A DNA stretch of 64,000 nucleotides from Mangifera indica (lineage: Eukaryota; Streptophyta; Magnoliopsida; Sapindales; Anacardiaceae): positions 8,470,330 through 8,534,329 of the forward strand of contig NC_058150.1 of assembly GCF_011075055.1 (NCBI RefSeq), in the 5' to 3' direction. The notes under the pieces are model-generated. The model had not been told where the DNA came from. It searched no databases and was given only the letters and a program-made list of their open reading frames with translations. Shown one piece after another: positions 58,878 to 64,000 of this stretch. A program made the translations under genes and the position numbers. The number at the start of each line of letters is the position of its first letter. The first letter of the stretch is position 1.

Positions 58878-60198
58878 TGTTAAAAAGAAAAAATTGGCTC
58901 TTTAAGTCCTTAATCTCTTTGTATTTTACCAAAGGCTATAAATAGATGTCTTGGTTTTGATTCAAAATCATCCCAAAAATAATTGTAGTCAAACATAATT
59001 GCATTAAGAGAATTATATTATTAGGGATCTCTAATAGTTTATTTTTTCTTTATAACTATTTTTTAAAGATAATAAAAGTAGTCAGCGGCACTGAGGATGT
59101 AGGTACACTTACCAAACCTCATAAATTCTTATGTTCTCTTTCTTTTATTTTTCTGCATTTTTATTTTCTACCTTAATTATTTAAGGAAAAGGACTATTTC
59201 CCACCTATTTTTTAGGCCTATCTCAAACCTATATCCACGGGAGATGAAAAACCCCTTTTTCTACCTATGACCAAACTACCGTCCAATTTTTCAGTTAGAG
59301 ATAAGGGCAAAATCGGTATTTTACTGTTTATAGTAAAAAGTTATAAAGTTTATTACTTTTCACCCCCCTTAGGTTTTAGAAACTAACATTTCACCGTTAC
59401 CAAAAGTTTTTAAACTTTGAAAACTAACATTTTCACCTCCAAACCTAGGGTTTCCATATTTTTTAAAACGCAGCCCCCTTATAACTTTCAAAAATAGCAG
59501 TTTCACCCCCATTCTTCAATTTCATCTTTCAATGTCGTCATCGGCCTCCTCCTTCTCTTGGTATAACGGCGATAGTGTGATGAAGATATCTTCATCTCCT
59601 TGTCGCATGGTGCAACAAAGAGACAAAGACCTCTTTGTCGCACCTCTTGAGATCTCTTCTTTGCTTCATCAGACGACTTTGTCATCCTTTGTTACTCGTC
59701 ACGTCGTCCAGATCGTGAGATTGGTGGAATGCGTCTGTCGTGGATGGTGGAGCGACGATAAAAGGTCATCCTTCATTTGTTCTTCTAGATCTGGATGATG
59801 AAGGGTCATCTTTCATCGTCCTTTATAGTTGGAGATGGGAGATCGATGGAATGCATCCGTCGTCGATGGTGGCCAGAGAATGAAGTAAACCCTAGAGGTG
59901 AAATCTAAACTTTTTAAACTTTGAGGATGGGTTGAGTTGTTAGTTTTTAAAACTTGGAGTGAGAAATGGTGAAATTTTAAAGTTTTAAGGTTTTAAACAG
60001 TAAAATACCAATTTTATCCCTGTTCCTAATTGAAAAATTGGACGACAGTTTGGTCATGGGTGGGAAAAGAGGTTTTTCATCTCCCATAGGTATAGGTTTG
60101 AGATAGGCCTAAAAAATGGGTGAAAAATAGTCATTTTCCCAATTATTTATTATATTCAATAACATAATAATTGTGTATTATATTTTTGCTATACAACA
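58878..60198 (+). repeat. 3' LTR of the Tork-like element, interrupted by a MITE
   Basis: 58878-59183 plus 60150-60198 (355 bp together) aligns end to end with the 5' LTR, from TGTTAAAAAGAAAAAATTGG to ..GCTATACAACA. A 957-bp MITE with its TSD copy sits between. Confidence 0.9.
59184..60140. mobile_element. MULE-type MITE inside the copia 3' LTR, related subfamily
   Basis: A 957-bp foldback with ends aggaaaaggactatttccca / tgaaaaatagtcattttccc and a perfect 9-bp TSD, aattattta, at 59175-59183 and 60141-60149. The intact 5' LTR shows the empty site. The arms share tttttaggcctatctcaaac with its exact inverse, and gaccaaact..gtccaattttt. It resembles the GGCCAAA family at the tip (GGACTATTTCCCACC) but differs inside. 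Confidence 0.93.
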
Positions 60199-60970
60199 AT
60201 TGTTACTGTGCACTTTTTGGTAAAGTGGTCAGCTACTTGCACTTGTAGCATACTTTCTGATCGACTAGACACTCACCAGCATGTCTTCGTCCACATCTGT
60301 GGTAGATAATGGGATCGTCACGCCTTAGTTAATCCTCTTTCTTTTGTTTCTTATCTCTCTAGTTCTTTTTATTATTTTTGCTTGGCTCAAAAATCCCTAC
60401 CACCACCATCTCAACTGCGACCCTCGTAACTACTACCAACAATTGTCTAATTTTACCTTTAGGCTGGGATTACTAGTATAAGTTGATTTGGTAGCCCTTT
60501 CTCTCTAGGCATCCTCTGCCTAATAACCTCTAACCTTAATGCTTTACCCAAGGCCTCTAAAAGAGATCCATGACCATGATCTCTTATTATGACATCTTTA
60601 GCAATGTTTGATCTAACCCCTAAGAAACACCTCTAACTTACCCTTATCTATACTCATTACCTTAGGAACATATTTGGGTAAGGAATTTAGCTTGGTGAAC
60701 AATTCCCTAACTGTCTTATCACTTTGCCTCAGGTGGATAAATTCTTGAGCCTTTACGTAGAGAATATTTGTTAACAAATATTCTTTTTCAAAAGCCCATC
60801 TAAAATCAACCCAACTCATTTTAGTAACTCAGCGGGTCTTATATAATGTCTGTCATCATACCTTTACCTCTTCTTTTAGGAGAAGGCTAACATACTGAAT
60901 TTTCTTTATGTTTATCATAGTGAATTGCCTCATGACGTCCTCTACTACTTTCAAGCATTTCTCGACTAGT
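60199..60970 (-). pseudogene. gypsy gag remnant with zinc knuckles
   Basis: On the minus strand ~60965-60900 reads VEKCLKVVEDVMRQFTMINI, the gag core. 60819-60613 is open: MSWVDFRWAFEKEYLLTNIL, AQEFIHLRQSDKTVRELFTK, LNSLPKYVPKV, a typical retrotransposon gag segment. Towards 60300-60205 come two knuckle-like motifs, CGRRHAGEC and CYKCK followed, after a one-base shift, by ADHFTKKC. The copia element begins directly after. In intact gypsy elements this leads into the protease now found at 52560. Confidence 0.83.
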
Positions 60971-61168
60971 AACCCATCTAATACAACATTGCCTATAAAA
61001 TTAGAGGGTTGGTACCTACCTGTCAGGCATAGATAAGATGGATTTGTCCTCTGCTATCACCATTTATCTTCACTCTAAGTGCTTGCATGCACACCTCTCA
61101 TGTTGAGGTGATAACTTAGTAACTGATAGCTATTCTAACATCAGTGGGGCTTGAACTGGGTGTCCAAC

Positions 61169-63453
61169 TGTAACATCCCTCCCTAGAAGTACTATCCATC
61201 GAAGGAGAAATGTTACGAATTAATATTCGTAGCATCTATTTTTTTTTTTAAATACTTTAAAATAAATGCATCATTAAAAGTGTTTAGAAAGTATTCCAAG
61301 AAAATTGAAAATCTGGAAGCGAACAAAAGATGTATATACTCATATGAAAACTCATCTGAAAGCATCTGAAAACAAGGAGTAATCATATGCAACTGTACCA
61401 TAATCTCAAAAAGTCAAAAGTCGATAAAAACATGCCACTGTATGCATGTAATATAAACCAGAGATAACCTGCTCCAGCCGGATCTACCTACGCTGACTTG
61501 ACCCTGCCTCGCAGCTACCTCGATCACCTATACCTGCAATCAGGAAAGAAAAGGGAGTGAGTGATAAGAACACTCAGTAAGGGGAAAAATTAAGTAAACT
61601 ATCCCTTTTTCCTGTTCTAACTCACTTTTGGGACTCAACCCCACATCCTAACCTCTATAAGAGATTGAGGGGGTAATTTAGTTCACTCTTTACTATTTGG
61701 GTTATACTTTGTCCCATCTGGTGTCTATTTAATACTTTCTGGAAGCTAACTATAGGGATTTGGCACTTTTTTTTTTTTTAAGCTCAAGCTCTTTTTCTTT
61801 CACTACACTATTTCTGACTCTGAATTAAGCTCTACTGCGAGCATGCTCTACTGCGAGCGGACCCTACTGGGGGTCTATGTCCTACTACGGACGTGTCCTA
61901 CTGCGAACGTGCCCTACTGCGGGCGGTGTAGTGTAAAGTGCCCCCTCATAGTTTATAGCATACATACGGGTCTTATATTTTACTACATTTGCTTCCATTT
62001 AATTTTATTCATAACTCACCAGACATTACTCTTGGGACAACCCCTAAATCTTGAGTCCTAAATTCTTTTTCTTATTTTTCTTTCCTTCTTTTCTTTCCTT
62101 TCCTTTCCTTTCTTTCCTTTCTTCTTCCTTTTCTTTCTTTCTTTCTTTCTTTCCTTCTATCCTTCTTTCCTTCTTTCTTTCCTGCCCAAAATTGCAAAAC
62201 ACTGTTCACAGAACAGTCATTTAACAGGGCAACCTTCTTTTTCATACAATTTAACATCCCAAACGGTTTCTAATTCATACAAGCTATATATCATTGGAAA
62301 GAGGATTCAAAGAGCTTTCCAACGACCTATAATAGCACTCATAATTCAATAGATAAGGCAGTCAAAACGTGAGCTAAACTCAGTGATAAAATTACGAAAT
62401 ACTGTTCACAGAACAGACATTTAGCAGGGCAGCATACTTTTTATACAATTTAACAGCCCAAACGGTTTCTAATTCATACAAACTATATATCGTTGAAAAG
62501 AGAATTCCAAGATCTTTCCAACAAGCTATAATAGCACTCATAATTCATTCAATCAGGCAGTCAAAACAGCAGATAAAGTCAGTGGCAAAAACTGCCTCCC
62601 CTGTTTTTCTTTAGTAAAACAGTCCTTTCGGTTTATACAATCTTTAACAGTCCAAATGATCTCTAATTCATACAAGCTATATATCATTGGAAAGAGGATT
62701 CAAAGAGCTTTCCAACAAGATATAATAGCACTCATAATTCATTCAATAAGGCAGCCAAAACATGGGACGAACTCAGTGGCAAAAACTGTAAATATCATGC
62801 AACTCTCTGCCTTAAACCAAATCACACACATAGACATCCCAGATGGCAAAACAACATTCCTCAACTTCAAAATCACCACTTATAACATAGATCCGAGGAA
62901 TCAAAAGCTTAAAACATGCAACATATCAATAATGATTCCCCTTACCTTGTTTCAAGTCAGATCTTTGCAAATTGGTTTCCTTCTCTTTGTTTTGCTTCCT
63001 TTATCACCAAGACCACTTTAAATCAATACCAAAACACACTAGCATAATCACATAACATGCATATAAACATAGATAAAAGGGAAAAGAAGGAGATCTTTGG
63101 TTACCAAAGCTTCCAAGTGCTTCCTCTTCTTTTTCTTTTTCTTATTTATCTTCCAAAAGCCTTCCAAATTACTCACTGTGCAGCAAAGAAAGGAAGAAGA
63201 TTGTCTTCTTCTCTGGAAGAGACGAAAGAACGATGGAAAAAAGAAAAAGGAAAGCAAAAGGTAAAGGGAGCAGGTTATTGACTTTTCTCTTCCTTTTCTT
63301 TTTTTTTTTTTTTTTTCAATATATTATTATTATATTATTATTATTATTATTTTACTTTTATATATATATCTCAAAACACACATACAATTGGAAATATTTC
63401 CAAACAGGGTCAAAAGACGTAATTGCCCCTGAAATATACCTGAGGGTATTACA
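61169..63453 (+). repeat. Solo LTR, Ty3/gypsy type (2285 bp)
   Basis: TGTAACATCCCTCCCTAG at 61169 to GAGGGTATTACA at 63453, with a perfect 5-bp TSD, ccaac, at 61164-61168 and 63454-63458. It shares opening motifs and gggagtgagtga..actcagtaagg (~61553) with the solo LTR at 14280. It also contains a short repeat of ctactgcgagcgt-like units (61830-61930), a TTTCC-rich tract (62080-62180) and a threefold ~200-bp repeat. It sits inside the gypsy element's 5' region. Confidence 0.88.
62191..62790 (+). repeat. Three tandem ~195-200-bp repeats inside the solo LTR
   Basis: Anchors such as tctaattcatacaa recur at 62268, 62468 and 62662. Each unit also has ttggaaagaggattc.. and gctttccaac, which can form a small stem, then ctataatagcactcataatt and aggcagYcaaaac. 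Units one and two also share actgttcacagaacag (62201, 62401). Confidence 0.9.
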
Positions 63454-63818
63454 CCAACAATCTCGAATGCCTTTATATTCTATCTAAAAATATCCTTAAC
63501 TATTTGCTAGAGAGTTGCACTATCTATAATTGGCACAAGTGAAATGTCGGATACCTATCCGTAAGCTTTAGTTTGGTTTCTTTTCTAGTTAAAGACCTCT
63601 GGAACATCTTTAATTAATCTCTTGGATTTCTTCATCTTCAAATCAAATCACAACTTAGGCAAATATACCACTTATTTTAACGCAAATTTAAAAAGACTTA
63701 CAACAATAAGTGTGCGAGAGTGGTTAGTGCTGCATTAGAGGTTACCTTTCTTACTCAATTTACTTATGCAATTTTAGACATAGTAGAAACTTAGCACCTT
63801 TTTGGGTTCTAAAATCAT

Positions 63819-63831
63819 GCTCTAATACCAT
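63819..63831 (-). other. Primer-binding site of the gypsy element
   Basis: On the minus strand tggtattagagca follows the LTR end by three bases (attaca|ttta|tggtattagagca region). It is one base off the initiator tRNA-Met site. Confidence 0.75.
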
Positions 63832-63834
63832 AAA

Positions 63835-64000
63835 TGTAATACCTATCTCCAGATACATATTCCTATCTAGAATATGATCCAAAAAACTTGCACGACTTGA
63901 CTTTTTTTAATTAAAAACAGTAAAAAATAGCATGATAATAAATGCATGCTAAAAGTTGTAAACTAAATAATTACATTAAATGCAATAAAACCTTTCATTA
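63835..64000 (-). repeat. 5' LTR of the gypsy element (cut by window end)
   Basis: The plus strand starts tgtaatacctatctcc, i.e. the LTR ends ..ggagataggtattaca on the minus strand, next to the primer site. TGTAATACC ends are typical of plant gypsy LTRs. The rest lies outside. Confidence 0.7.

Larger units (their letters stand above)
52612..60198 (+). mobile_element. Tork-like Ty1/copia retrotransposon with three nested MITEs
   Basis: 5' LTR 52612-52968, primer site, gag, CCHC, protease, integrase, RT, RNase H, purine tract ggtggagat and 3' LTR 58878-60198. The target duplication is attgc (52607-52611) / attgt (60199-60203). Protease is split by MITEs at 54172-55772 (with a second one inside it), and the 3' LTR by a MITE at 59184-60140. 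Without the MITEs it is ~5 kb, a normal size. Motifs such as PVNTPLAPYFKIS and SLMYVMVCTRLDISHAV resemble Tork/Tnt1 elements. Stops occur in every domain. Confidence 0.9.
52010..64000 (-). mobile_element. Ty3/gypsy element split by a copia element and a solo LTR
   Basis: On the minus strand, reading from the right: LTR (from 64000 down to 63835), primer site (63831-63819), 5' leader (63834-63454), gag (~60970-60199) and protease (52560-52230). The copia element 52612-60198 lies between gag zinc knuckle and protease, and the solo LTR 61169-63453 lies in the leader/gag N-terminus. The line is lost near 52010, before RT. The 5' LTR continues beyond the window. All frames are broken. Confidence 0.8.

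Noticed and set aside
59503..59798. Open frames of 60 and 88 codons
   Set aside because: They lie inside the MITE in the copia 3' LTR and have no recognised domain.
62072..62257. Lys/Arg/Glu-rich open frame on the minus strand
   Set aside because: It is produced by the CCTTT-rich tract of the solo LTR.

Overview
This is nuclear DNA from a flowering plant, probably a eudicot: it is AT-rich, has spliced genes with GT..AG introns, and carries typical plant transposon families. There are only three convincing host genes. They are the 3' end of AUG3 (augmin subunit 3, 1-1431, +), a complete four-exon RIN4/NOI-domain gene (24194-25254, -), and a small two-exon gene for an acidic Glu-rich protein (51014-51382, -). 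No rRNA, tRNA or CRISPR array was seen.

Most of the rest is nested transposon debris, and many insertions are dated by their target-site duplications (TSDs). At 3596-13269 a dead Ty1/copia element (+) carries a 4.4-kb hAT transposon (8-bp TSD) in its integrase and a second, 0.7-kb insert in its reverse transcriptase (RT). A solo Ty3/gypsy-type LTR lies at 14280-16873 (TSD gttca). A 2.1-kb Mutator-like element with ~300-bp terminal inverted repeats (TIRs) and an inverted minisatellite interior lies at 18293-20406 (9-bp TSD).

From 36079 to 44465 (-) there is a Sirevirus-type copia element with its 3' LTR, an envelope-position ORF remnant, pol and gag. Its 5' end is missing, and it abuts an L1-type LINE (44480-47830, -) that has ORF1 and the endonuclease but no RT.

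From ~52010 to the window end a Ty3/gypsy element (-) is split twice. A Tork-like copia element (52612-60198, +) entered between gag and protease, and a solo LTR (61169-63453, TSD ccaac) entered its 5' part. The copia element itself carries three Mutator-like MITEs, one nested inside another.

Two MITE families recur across the window. One is a GGCCAAA..GACTATTTcCCACCC foldback family with 9-bp TSDs (22957, 26951, 32961, 33590, 36010, 54172, 54394; a relative at 59184). The other is a hAT family with TAGGGYTGGA ends, GAGCTCGA-rich arms and 8-bp TSDs (2105, 27649). All retroelement ORFs are broken by stops and frameshifts, so nothing here looks autonomously active. The youngest events appear to be the nested foldback MITE at 54394-55177 and the MITE in the copia 3' LTR.
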